Below the pieces are notes generated by a model. It searched no databases. It saw only the letters and a program-made list of their open reading frames with translations, and was not told where the DNA came from. Of a stretch of 64,000 nt of DNA, positions 36,192 through 46,541 are shown piece by piece. Position 1 is the first letter of the stretch. Each line of letters opens with the position of its first letter. Source of the DNA: Uranotaenia lowii. Taxonomy: Eukaryota; Arthropoda; Insecta; Diptera; Culicidae. The translations under genes were made by a program, and so were the position numbers. Location of the stretch: positions 125,922,714 through 125,986,713 of the forward strand of contig NC_073691.1 of NCBI RefSeq assembly GCF_029784155.1. Reading direction: 5' to 3'.

Positions 36192-38132
36192 TCTTATATA
36201 TAAAAATGGAGGCGTTTTCTTTGTGATAACATCACGTATGAATGGTCGGTCGGAATGAAGTGAAATTTGGTATCCGAGGGTTTTTTGGGTCAGAAATGGT
36301 TTGTATAATACTTTCAAGAATCTTACTTTTTATGAAAGGGGGGTCCCCATACAAAGTTATCTCTTCTTCACATCTTCTTATATATAAAAATGGAGGCGTT
36401 TTCTTTGTGATAACATCACGTATGAATGGTCGGTCGGAATGAAGTGAAATTTGGTATCCGAGGGTTTTTTGGGTCAGAGATGGTTTGTATAATACTTTCA
36501 AGAATCTCACTTTTTATGAAAGGGGGGTCCCCATACAAAATTATCTCTTCACATCTTCTTATATATAAAAATGGAGGCGTTTTCTTTGTGATAACATCAC
36601 GTATGAATGGTCGGTCGGAATGAAGTGAAATTTGGTATCCGAGGGTTTTTTGGGTCAGAAATGGTTTGTATAATACTTTCAAGAATCTCACTTTTTATGA
36701 AAGGGGGGTCCCCATACAAAGTTATCTCTTCTTCACATCTTCTTATATATAAAAATGGAGGCGTTTTCTTTGTAATAACATCACGTATGAATGATCGGTC
36801 GGAATGAAGTGAAATTTGGTATCCGAGGGTTTTTTGGGTCAGAGATGGTTTGTATAATACTTTCAAGAATCTCACTTTTTATGAAAGGGGGGTCCCCATA
36901 CAAAGTTATCTCTTCTTCACATCTTCTTATATATAAAAATGGAGGCGTTTTCTTTGTAATAACATCACGTATGAATGGTCGGTCGGAATGAAGTGAAATT
37001 TGGTTTCCGAGGGTTTTTTGGGTCAGAGATGGTTTGTATAATACTTTCAAGAATCTCACTTTTTATGAAAGGGGGGTCCCCATACAAAATTATCTCTTCA
37101 CATCTTCTTATATATAAAAATGGAGGCGTTTTCTTTGTAATAACATCACGTATGAATGGTCGGTCGGAATGAAGTGAAATTTGGTATCCGAGGGTTTTTT
37201 GGGTCAGAGATGGTTTGTATAATAGTTTCAAGAATCTCACTTTTTATGAAAGGGGGGTCCCCATACAAAGTTATCTCTTCTTCACATCTTCTTATATATA
37301 AAAATGGAGGCGTTTTCTTTGTGATAACATCACGTATGAATGGTCGGTCGGAATGAAGTGAAATTTGGTATCCGAGGGTTTTTTGGGTCAGAGATGGTTT
37401 GTATAATACTTTCAAGAATCTCACTTTTTATGAAAGGGGGGTCCCCATACAAAATTATCTCTTCACATCTTCTTATATATAAAAATGGAGGCGTTTTCTT
37501 TGTGATAACATCACGTATGAATGGTCGGTCGGAATGAAGTGAAATTTGGTATCCGAGGGTTTTTTGGGTCAGAGATGGTTTGTATAATAGTTTCAAGAAT
37601 CTCACTTTTTATGAAAGGGGGGTCCCCATACAAAATTATCTCTTCACATCTTCTAATATATAAAAATGGAGGCGTTTTCTTTGTAATAACATCACGTATG
37701 AATGGTCGGTCGGAATAAAATGAAATTTGGTATCCGAGGGTTTTTTGGGTCAGAGATGGTTTGTATAATAGTTTCAAGAATCTCACTTTTTATGAAAGGG
37801 GGGTCCCCATACAAAGTTATCTCTTCTTCACATCTTCCTATATATAAAAATGGAGGCGTTTTCTTTGTAATAACATCACGTATGAATGATCGGTCGGAAT
37901 GAAGTGAAATTTGGTATCCGAGGGTTTTTTGGGTCAGAGATGGTTTGTATAATAGTTTCAAGGATCTCACTTTTGATGATAGGGGGCCCCAATACAAATT
38001 AAACTTTATTTGTTACGATTTCCATAAGAATATTTTGGCGAGCACAATGCAGTTAAGGACGTGTAGATGAAATTAAACATTTATTACGATTTATACTTTA
38101 GAAGGTAAAACGAAGTTTACCGGGTCAGCTAG
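36192..38132 (+). mobile_element. Array block C: Helitron copy, ten units
   Basis: Plus-strand copy ending CTAG at 38129-38132. Its right 1.38 kb is the reverse complement of B2. Confidence 0.88.
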
Positions 38133-38692
38133 TTTTTATATATAAGAAGATGTGAAGAAGAGATAACTTTGTATGGGGACCCCCCTTTCATAAAAAGTGA
38201 GATTCTTGAAAGTATTATACAAACCATTTCTGACCCAAAAAACCCTCGGATACCAAATTTCACTTCATTCCGACCGACCATTCATACGTGATGTTATCAC
38301 AAAGAAAACGCCTCCATTTTTATATATAAGAAGATGTGAAGAGATAATTTTGTATGGGGACCCCCCTTTCATAAAAAGTGAGATTCTTGAAAGTATTATA
38401 CAAACCATCTCTGACCCAAAAAACCCTCGGATACCAAATTTCACTTCATTCCGACCGACCATTCATACGTGATGTTATCACAAAGAAAACGCCTCCATTT
38501 TTATATATAAGATGTGAAGAAGAGATAACTTTGTATGGGGACCCCCCTTTCATAAAAAGTAAGATTCTTGAAAGTATTATACAAACCATTTCTGACCCAA
38601 AAAACCCTCGGATACCAAATTTCACTTCATTCCGACCGACCATTCATACGTGATGTTATCACAAAGAAAACGCCTCCATTTTTATATATAAG
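38133..38692 (-). mobile_element. Array block D: three minus units
   Basis: Reverse complement of the right part of block A; the C/D junction mirrors the A/B1 junction. It ends in a second palindromic turn (CCTCC…GGAGG) at about 38677-38702. Confidence 0.85.
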
Positions 38693-40070
38693 ATGGAGGC
38701 GTTTTCTTTGTAATAACATCACGTATGAATGATCGGTCGGAATGAAGTGAAATTTGGTATCCGAGGGTTTTTTGGGTCAGAGATGGTTTGTATAATACTT
38801 TCAAGAATCTCACTTTTTATGAAAGGGGGGTCCCCATACAAAGTTATCTCTTCTTCACATCTTCTTATATATAAAAATGGAGGCGTTTTCTTTGTAATAA
38901 CATCACGTATGAATGGTCGGTCGGAATGAAGTGAAATTTGGTTTCCGAGGGTTTTTTGGGTCAGAGATGGTTTGTATAATACTTTCAAGAATCTCACTTT
39001 TTATGAAAGGGGGGTCCCCATACAAAATTATCTCTTCACATCTTCTTATATATAAAAATGGAGGCGTTTTCTTTGTAATAACATCACGTATGAATGGTCG
39101 GTCGGAATGAAGTGAAATTTGGTATCCGAGGGTTTTTTGGGTCAGAGATGGTTTGTATAATAGTTTCAAGAATCTCACTTTTTATGAAAGGGGGGTCCCC
39201 ATACAAAGTTATCTCTTCTTCACATCTTCTTATATATAAAAATGGAGGCGTTTTCTTTGTGATAACATCACGTATGAATGGTCGGTCGGAATGAAGTGAA
39301 ATTTGGTATCCGAGGGTTTTTTGGGTCAGAGATGGTTTGTATAATACTTTCAAGAATCTCACTTTTTATGAAAGGGGGGTCCCCATACAAAATTATCTCT
39401 TCACATCTTCTTATATATAAAAATGGAGGCGTTTTCTTTGTGATAACATCACGTATGAATGGTCGGTCGGAATGAAGTGAAATTTGGTATCCGAGGGTTT
39501 TTTGGGTCAGAGATGGTTTGTATAATAGTTTCAAGAATCTCACTTTTTATGAAAGGGGGGTCCCCATACAAAATTATCTCTTCACATCTTCTAATATATA
39601 AAAATGGAGGCGTTTTCTTTGTAATAACATCACGTATGAATGGTCGGTCGGAATAAAATGAAATTTGGTATCCGAGGGTTTTTTGGGTCAGAGATGGTTT
39701 GTATAATAGTTTCAAGAATCTCACTTTTTATGAAAGGGGGGTCCCCATACAAAGTTATCTCTTCTTCACATCTTCCTATATATAAAAATGGAGGCGTTTT
39801 CTTTGTAATAACATCACGTATGAATGATCGGTCGGAATGAAGTGAAATTTGGTATCCGAGGGTTTTTTGGGTCAGAGATGGTTTGTATAATAGTTTCAAG
39901 GATCTCACTTTTGATGATAGGGGGCCCCAATACAAATTAAACTTTATTTGTTACGATTTCCATAAGAATATTTTGGCGAGCACAATGCAGTTAAGGACGT
40001 GTAGATGAAATTAAACATTTATTACGATTTATACTTTAGAAGGTAAAACGAAGTTTACCGGGTCAGCTAG
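38693..40070 (+). mobile_element. Array block E: Helitron copy, seven units
   Basis: Direct repeat of 36757-38132 at offset 1938. It ends CTAG at 40067-40070. Confidence 0.88.
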
Positions 40071-40548
40071 TCTTATATATAAAAATGGAGGCATTTTCTT
40101 TGTAACAACATCACGTATGAATGGTCGGTCGGAATGAAGTGAAATTTGGTAGCTGAGTGTTTTTTGGGTCAGAGATGGTTTGTATAATAGTTTCAAGAAT
40201 CTCACTTTTTATGAAAGAGGGGTCCCCATACAAAGTTATCTCTTCTTCACATCTTATATATAAAAATGGAGGCATTTTCTTTGTAACAACATCACGTATG
40301 AATGGTCATTCGGAATGAAGTGAAATTTGGTATCCTAGGGTATTTTGGGTCAGAGATGGTTTGTATAATAGTTTCAAGGATCTCACTTTTTATGGAAGGT
40401 GGTGCCAATACAAATTCAACTTTATTTGTTACGATTTCCATAAGAATCTATTCGCGAGCACGATGCAGTTAAGGACGTGTAGATGAAATTAAACATTTAT
40501 TTCGATTCATACTTTAGAAGGTAAAACGAAGTTTACCGGGTCAGCTAG
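40071..40548 (+). mobile_element. Array block F: two-unit Helitron, diverged
   Basis: Complete short copy from TCTTATATATA (40071) to CTAG (40548), directly abutting block E. It has two units and carries more private substitutions than the other blocks, so it is probably closest to an older, unamplified form. Confidence 0.9.
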
Positions 40549-41525
40549 TCTATTATATAAAATTCTCTTGTAACGGTGTTTGTAGTACTACTCCTCCGAA
40601 ATGACCCAAACGATTCGAATGAAATTATTTTTAGAATATTCTGTAGCCATGCGAATCGGTTTATATCGAATAAAAACAACACAAAGTCGCATCAATTGTC
40701 CATAGTTATTAAATTTGTAGTTTTTTGAATGAAATGAAAGTCATGGCTTCCATTTTTTCGAGATTTTTTTTTCCTTTGGGCGTTTTTCTCTAAGGTCGAG
40801 GCGTCGCGACCTGACGTCGTTAAAAGATAGTAACCATGGCATAGCATACTGATCAGTGAGAATATTTTGGCGCGTATTTCTCAACCAAGCATATATTCAA
40901 TGCAAGTGGTGGCGATATGATGCTTTGATGTGATTTTTTTTGTTCTTGATTCCTAGCTCATTTCTACAGCACATGGTTATGAATAACGCCTAGATGTGAC
41001 TCAGGTTGACATTTTGCTGATCGAATAAAACATATTATATTTGTTTTGCCAAAATCTGAAATTAAAAAGTCAGGCATCTATTTTCAAGAGATTTTCTTTT
41101 CTTCGAGGGGTTTGCTTTTCGTCTCCATGGGCGAGGCGTCGCTAGCAAACGTCGTTGCAAGATAATAGTAACCAAAGCATACTGTTCATTGATCGCTGGA
41201 AAAATTTAAAAATTAGGCGCCTATTTCTCAACCAAGTACCTATATTTCTTATGCACGTGGGGGCAATATGCAACCTAGATGTGTTTTTTTTCTTAATTAT
41301 TTGTACACAGCACATGGTAATATACAACGCCTAGATGTGACACGGATTGATATTTTATCGATCGAATCAAAACCATATAAACGATTTCAAATATTAAAAA
41401 CCATTTTTAATTCGTGTTAATTTAAGTAGTAAATTGTTGTCCAAAAACTATGAATTTGGTAAAGATAAATATGGAATGATGTTATGACACTTTGCGGACG
41501 TTTGAAAATAAGAAATTGGGAAGCT

Positions 41526-42962
41526 TGTTAGAGTCGTAGAGACCCTACTTCCCTGCGCTAGCTCAAAAGGGGAAGTAATAGTACTGAACTGGATCTCAAG
41601 GAGGACTTTTATTTACAACATCAAAAAAACAAACTGAACATCTGGTTTATGGGCGGACTTTTACTACGAGAATTTTGAACGAAATGTGAACTTAGGGAAT
41701 GCACTTTAACTAAACAAAATCACTACAATTCGGATGTGTTAATAGACCTTACAATTGGAAAATGGTTTTTAAATGTGTTTTGTATTGTAACAGAGGTTTT
41801 TTTTGTAATTATAATGTGTTCGAACTTTTTTTATTTATTGTATAACGTTTAGGTACTTGCGCTTTTTTTCTTCGATCGGGATCTCGTTGCGGCCGTTCTG
41901 CGTTGGTCGACTCGTTGGGGGACAGCTGGGCGACGTTGAAACGGGATTCCGGAATATCAGGAACGGTGCAGCTCACCCCCTTGGGGCAAGCCGAGCGACA
42001 ACTTGGCCTTAGTGTATCGGGTGAAGGCCTTACGTTTCGATGCGGTCCGGGGAGGGTCACTTGTGCACTTATCACGTGAGTGTCTAACACTACCGAGTGG
42101 GAACTAACGGAAGCGGTCGGCGGTTGGATACCCAGATGAGGTTCTACCAGGCCACACTATTGCCGACAGTGCCGATGGGGTTGTAACGTGGGGGCACTTT
42201 TAACTAAGAGCACGACCTTATTGCACTCACGGAACACCGGTGACTTTCGTAGAGCGGCAATAGTGATATCGACACTGTAGAACCATTCGCTGTCTGGTAT
42301 CCCCTACACTCAACCTCACTCGGCCGGCCAGCTAGGAAAATGAATCGCGTGTAGACCTCTAGCTGACCGTTGATTTCGGTAAAAAAAACGGATGGGGGTC
42401 TTAGCCTCCCGAATGCGGTAGAAACGTGGTCACTTTGGGCGTGTGACGTCGCTGTCGCAAAAAAAACCACTCGACCCGAACCGGAATTGAAAATTAATCA
42501 GCCACGAGCTATAGGCGCAGCCCGTATTTATCCATTTGTTGTTATCTTCCTCTCCTTTTCTACTTCCCGCTTGTGGTGTTGCTGTCCCCTTCGTTGACTA
42601 CGTTGAACACGAACGCTTACAAACTATTTACAAAGATGGCTGGTGTCGTACTTACAAACGGTTAACATTTACGCCTACTCTGTGCATCCCATATAAAAAA
42701 AATAACTCTAAGAACAAAATTTACACAAAATTAGGAAAAATATAATAATTTGATGTGTATATAAAAAAAAACAAAATGAAAACTAATAAATAACAAAAAC
42801 CTATTCAAATAAATAATCAACTAAATAAATAAACAAAATAAATAGAAACGCGAATGACACCAGCCGAATAATTTTACAAACAATATAAATAACAATCAAA
42901 ATAACATCCAAATTGGCCCATAAACCAAAACATCATTGTAACCCATCAAATGGATGGTTACA
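41526..42962 (-). repeat. 3' LTR of the Ty3/gypsy element
   Basis: 1437 bp; on the minus strand it begins TGTAACC and ends CTCTAACA (TG…CA). It is GC-richer in the middle. Short frames in it are repeated in the other LTR and are not genes. Confidence 0.95.
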
Positions 42963-42976
42963 ATCTTCCCGGAGTC
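42963..42976 (-). other. Polypurine tract
   Basis: CTCCGGGAAGAT on the minus strand directly before the 3' LTR; the purine run GGGAAGA is in the position expected for plus-strand priming. Confidence 0.65.
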
Positions 42977-43019
42977 GGGGTAAAAAAAACCCGAGGACCA
43001 ATGCGCGATGAAGTATAAT

Positions 43020-43626
43020 CACGTCACCTTACCGTGGCTCCCTTAGCCGTAAAATCGCAAAATATTCTAGGGTAATTGAGTCATCCAACCAGAGGAATCT
43101 TCCCATGTCGTCGATTCTAATGCCGGGTCACAACACACCATGTGTAATCGCGTAACCTACCGCCGTTCCCTTAGCATTAGAATCGCAACATATTCTAGGG
43201 TAATTGGGTCATTATTGAAGAGGAATCTTCCCATTTCGCCGATTTTACGGCCGGGTCACTGAACACGGCTGCAAAGGTCCTATCTCGAACGAGGGTTTTT
43301 TCTTGGGTGCTCCGCTGATTCACTTCCCAGAAATGTTACGAAACAATCTCAGAGCCATTGTGAAGTGAAAGTGCAAGCACTCCATATACCGTGGCTCCCT
43401 TAGTCTTAAAATCGCAAAATATTCTAGGGTAATTGAGTCATCCAACCAGAGGAATCTTCCCATGTCGTCGATTCTAATGTCGGGTCACCGTACTCGGCAT
43501 GTGTAAGCGCCTTACACACCGCGGCTCCCATAGCATTAGAATCGCAACATATTCTAGGGTAATTGGGTCATCGTTGCAGAGGAATCTTCCCATTTCGCCG
43601 ATTTTAAGGCCGGGTCACAAAACACG
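43020..43626 (-). repeat. 3'-region tandem repeats carrying PPT-like motifs
   Basis: Four copies of a roughly 116-120-bp unit in two pairs (about 43022-43135, 43140-43258, 43385-43500, 43505-43620). Each contains ATATTCTAGGGTAATTG and GAGGAATCTTCCCAT; on the element strand the latter is GGGAAGATTCC, a close match to the tract next to the LTR. The repeats lie between pol and the 3' LTR. Confidence 0.85.
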
Positions 43627-43639
43627 GTAACAACGACTC

Positions 43640-44366
43640 ATGGATTTTTCCAAGAGGCGCCAATTTCTGTTCGTTCCTCAACGGAGGCTCCCCGAAGTGT
43701 CAAAACCAAAATACAGTTCTCCTTCTGCCCAACACGCAAGTCCATTAAAGAAGTTTCCTAACCTAAAGTGCTGGTTTTTTATCAGAAATAATAGTCTCCC
43801 TCGTTCCGTCCTCTTATCCATCCAGTTCTCTAGTTCCAACAATGTTCACTTTTCATTCACTGTGTTATTAGAACTCAAAAGACTCTTCGAAAATTAAGAG
43901 ATCAGATTTGACTATACATCTCTTGCTATACCATGGTTTTATTATCATTTTTTCCAAGAAATTATTTTTAAAGCTACCCTAATTCTTTAATTCATTCATG
44001 AATCTAAGCGAGGGAATATCTCATTCACACTTTGGCTCATTCACACTTTGGCTCATTCACACTTTCATTCATTCATTATATTCCCACACATTCCTTAACT
44101 TCAAATTTAAATTTAAATGATTGTTTGTTCAAGAATAAATATCTCAAACGGAGTTTCTTTTATCGCTCAATTTTGAGAGTAAAATTGTTAAACTACGCCG
44201 AATTGATTAATCTTGGAAACAGAAATACTAAAGCAATGTCTTACAAATTCACATTATTGGACTTGACACACTTTGAATTATCTTTGATTATTGCCGGAAT
44301 GATTATAGCGGATCAGACTATGGTAGAACCAAAAGGGGGCGAGTGATAGATGAATGCTTTAATGAT
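43640..44366. other. Noncoding 3' region of the Ty3/gypsy element
   Basis: Between the tandem repeats and the pol stop. A CATTCACACTTTGGCT-type triplicate lies at about 44024-44065. No env-like ORF, signal peptide or transmembrane segment was seen on the element strand. Confidence 0.5.
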
Positions 44367-46541
44367 TCAAGTTGGTTTGATGTGCGCAGCTGGCCAAACT
44401 CCTAGATTTTTACCTTGGAGGTCCTCCAATTCATATGAAGAAGTACCTAACACTGCCTTGATACGACATGGAAGAAACTGAGAACCGTATTTTGCGTTGT
44501 AATTTTCCACTGCATTGGAAAGCTTCATATTTTTCCGGTAAACCAACTCTCCAATTTTAAACGGCTTAGTCATCGCCCGATGACGTAAATTGTAGGTATG
44601 CTGAGATTTGGAATACGCTTTGGTAAGATTTTTCTTAACCAAGTCATAGATGTTTACGAACATTTGTTTGCGTAATTCTTCACGTTGTTCTGTAGAAAGA
44701 TCATTTCCAGTTCTTGCCAGACGATAGTCTGCCCCATTTTCGGAGTATTCGTGACCATGAACCACAAAATACGGAGTGAAACCTGTAGGGGAGTGGACAC
44801 TAGTGTTAAGTATCATTTCAATTTCTGGTATTTTCGTATCCCACTGTTTTTGATCCTCCTTAACGTATGTTCGGATCGCGGCGTTTATCGTCCGATTAAC
44901 TCTTTCCACCGGATTAGCCTGTGAATGATATCTTGAGTTAAGCCAGTGTGTTATCTTGAACTGGTCCAATAGTGTTTTGAAATCTTTCGAGAGAAAACTT
45001 GTTCCATTATCGGTGATAATAATCTCAGGAACAGAATTTTTCAAAAACCATTGATCCTTCAAGATAGCACACATAGATGAACTCGCAATTTTTTTCACAG
45101 GCTGAATCAAAACCCATTTTGAAAAAAAATCCGATACAACCAGCAAATATTGATTCCCTTTGCGGCTACGAGGGAGAGGTCCAACATAGTCCACTGAAAT
45201 CATTTGCCATGGTCTATCCGCCAATTTCTGTTTTCCCATTTCAGGTACCATTGCCACATGTGAAGGTTTAACTTCTTTGCAGATGGTGCAGCGCCTTACA
45301 TATGACCGGATTTCCGTGGCCATGCGAGGCCAATAGTATCGTTGTCGAATTCGAGCGAGAGTCCTTTCGTACCCCGGATGAAATGCCGAATCATGAGATT
45401 CTTGAAGGATTTTTGGGGTGTCCTGTGCTCTTGGTATAAGCTTCCACTCAAAATTTGCATCATGGGGAAAATCGGGAACTGAAATGAACTTGTAAAGCTG
45501 CTGATTTTCAACTCTGAAATCAACATACTTGTCAGGTTCACTCTCTACTTTATGCAGCATAGAATCGTACCACGTTACAGGAGCGGGTCCAATTGCAGCA
45601 ACGCTACGAGATAGTGCATCCGGAACGACATTTTCTTTGCCCTTACGGTGCACTATTTTCATGTCATATTGTTGCAAGTTGAGTGCCCAACGACTGCAAC
45701 GCGATCCGACCTTCCATTTTGCCTTAAGTATGTGAGTCAACGCGGACGAGTCTGTGACCAGAGTGAAGTGGTAGCCTTCAATATAGCCCCTGAATGCATC
45801 TATTGCCAAAATAGCAGCCAGGGCTTCTTTTTCGGCCGCGTGGTAATTTTTTTGAGGGGTCGTTAATTTATGCGAATAATACGCAATAATCCGCTCACCG
45901 TCGTCTAAATCCTGAGTTAAGACACCTGCTACTGCAACATCACTGGCATCAGTTTGAATCGTAAAGGGGCGATCGAAATCAGGACTCGATAGAATGGGTG
46001 AAGATACCAAAAGCTCTTTTAAACGCACAAAAGCTGCTTCGGCATCCTCATTCCAACGAATCAGTTTCGATTTTGTTTGAAGAAGATCAGTGAGAGCCGC
46101 GGTAGTTCCGCTAAAATCCGATATGAAGCGACGGTAGTAGTTGGCCATCCCTAGGAAGCGGCGGAGTTTGGTGACAGTAGTCGGACGCTCGTACTCAAGG
46201 ATTGGTCTAACTTTTTCCGGATTTGTGCGTAGTCCATCCGTTCCTAGTAGATAGCCCAAAAAAGGTACCTCCGACACCCCAAATCGAGATTTCTCACGGT
46301 TGATGCTAAGATTGGCTTTGCGCAGACGACTGGCGATTTCTGAAAGAAGCTTCACGTGGTGCTCGAATGTTTCTGTTACTACCACTATATCGTCTAAGTA
46401 AACAAAAACATTCGGTTCCAATATACCGTGACCAAGAACGGTATCCATTAGTTTGGCTAAAGAAGCTGGGCTGTTTACTAATCCGAAGCACATACGAGTA
46501 TATTGGAACAATCCTCTACCCTGCTGTTTGCGTTTCCGCAT
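44367..46541 (-). CDS. Ty3/gypsy pol (RT C-part, RNase H, integrase)
   Basis: A 724-codon frame, uninterrupted to its stop just inside the 3' region. It begins inside RT (FGLVNSPASLAKLMD), keeps the RT active site YLDD (about residue 49), the thumb and connection (LGYLL…FLGMANYYRRFI), and RNase H (TDASDVAVAG about 198, KEALA, TDSSALTHIL about 268). The integrase has a zinc finger (H-H-C-C, HPGYERTLARIRQRYYWP to CTICKEV, about 390-420) and core D, D, E (SVDYVGPL about 450, ITDNGTSF about 505, NPVERVNRT about 545). The protease and RT fingers are lost by deletion, so the ATG at its start is fortuitous; the protein cannot be autonomous. All visible catalytic residues of the remaining domains are present, which fits a young copy. 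Confidence 0.93.
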   Translation of the reverse strand: MRKRKQQGRGLFQYTRMCFGLVNSPASLAKLMDTVLGHGILEPNVFVYLDDIVVVTETFEHHVKLLSEIASRLRKANLSINREKSRFGVSEVPFLGYLLGTDGLRTNPEKVRPILEYERPTTVTKLRRFLGMANYYRRFISDFSGTTAALTDLLQTKSKLIRWNEDAEAAFVRLKELLVSSPILSSPDFDRPFTIQTDASDVAVAGVLTQDLDDGERIIAYYSHKLTTPQKNYHAAEKEALAAILAIDAFRGYIEGYHFTLVTDSSALTHILKAKWKVGSRCSRWALNLQQYDMKIVHRKGKENVVPDALSRSVAAIGPAPVTWYDSMLHKVESEPDKYVDFRVENQQLYKFISVPDFPHDANFEWKLIPRAQDTPKILQESHDSAFHPGYERTLARIRQRYYWPRMATEIRSYVRRCTICKEVKPSHVAMVPEMGKQKLADRPWQMISVDYVGPLPRSRKGNQYLLVVSDFFSKWVLIQPVKKIASSSMCAILKDQWFLKNSVPEIIITDNGTSFLSKDFKTLLDQFKITHWLNSRYHSQANPVERVNRTINAAIRTYVKEDQKQWDTKIPEIEMILNTSVHSPTGFTPYFVVHGHEYSENGADYRLARTGNDLSTEQREELRKQMFVNIYDLVKKNLTKAYSKSQHTYNLRHRAMTKPFKIGELVYRKNMKLSNAVENYNAKYGSQFLPCRIKAVLGTSSYELEDLQGKNLGVWPAAHIKPT

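Larger units (their letters stand above)
32126..40548. repeat. 8.4-kb Helitron-derived array, 181/184-bp units
   Basis: About 43 units in seven blocks of alternating or repeated orientation. Each unit begins TCTTATATATAAAAATGG and contains GTGAAATTTGGTATCCGAGG and AAAGGGGGGTCCCCATACAA. Length classes differ by one GAA triplet. Four blocks end in a Helitron 3' end of about 160 bp (hairpin GGTAAAACGAAGTTTACC, then GGGTCAGCTAG). The array contains long direct repeats (33055-34431 with 34815-36190; 36757-38132 with 38695-40070) and long inverted repeats about centres near 35.6 and 36.5 kb. Short frames seen on both strands of every unit are by-products of the repeat. Confidence 0.95.

Noticed and set aside
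32176..39935. Dozens of 65-101-residue frames that could look like a gene family
   Set aside because: They are the same 181/184-bp Helitron unit read on both strands; no start context, no domain, and the unit length shifts the frame at every repeat.
32126..40548. CRISPR-like array or satellite centromere
   Set aside because: There are no unique spacers between repeats, units abut, and Helitron ends bound the blocks. The units are Helitron-internal, not an independent satellite.
41809..42745. ORFs within the LTRs (93, 88, 75 and 69 residues)
   Set aside because: They recur in both LTRs and have no domain; LTR composition explains them.
44032..44346. env-like ORF of the Ty3/gypsy element
   Set aside because: It is on the opposite strand to gag and pol, is short, and shows no signal peptide or transmembrane segment.
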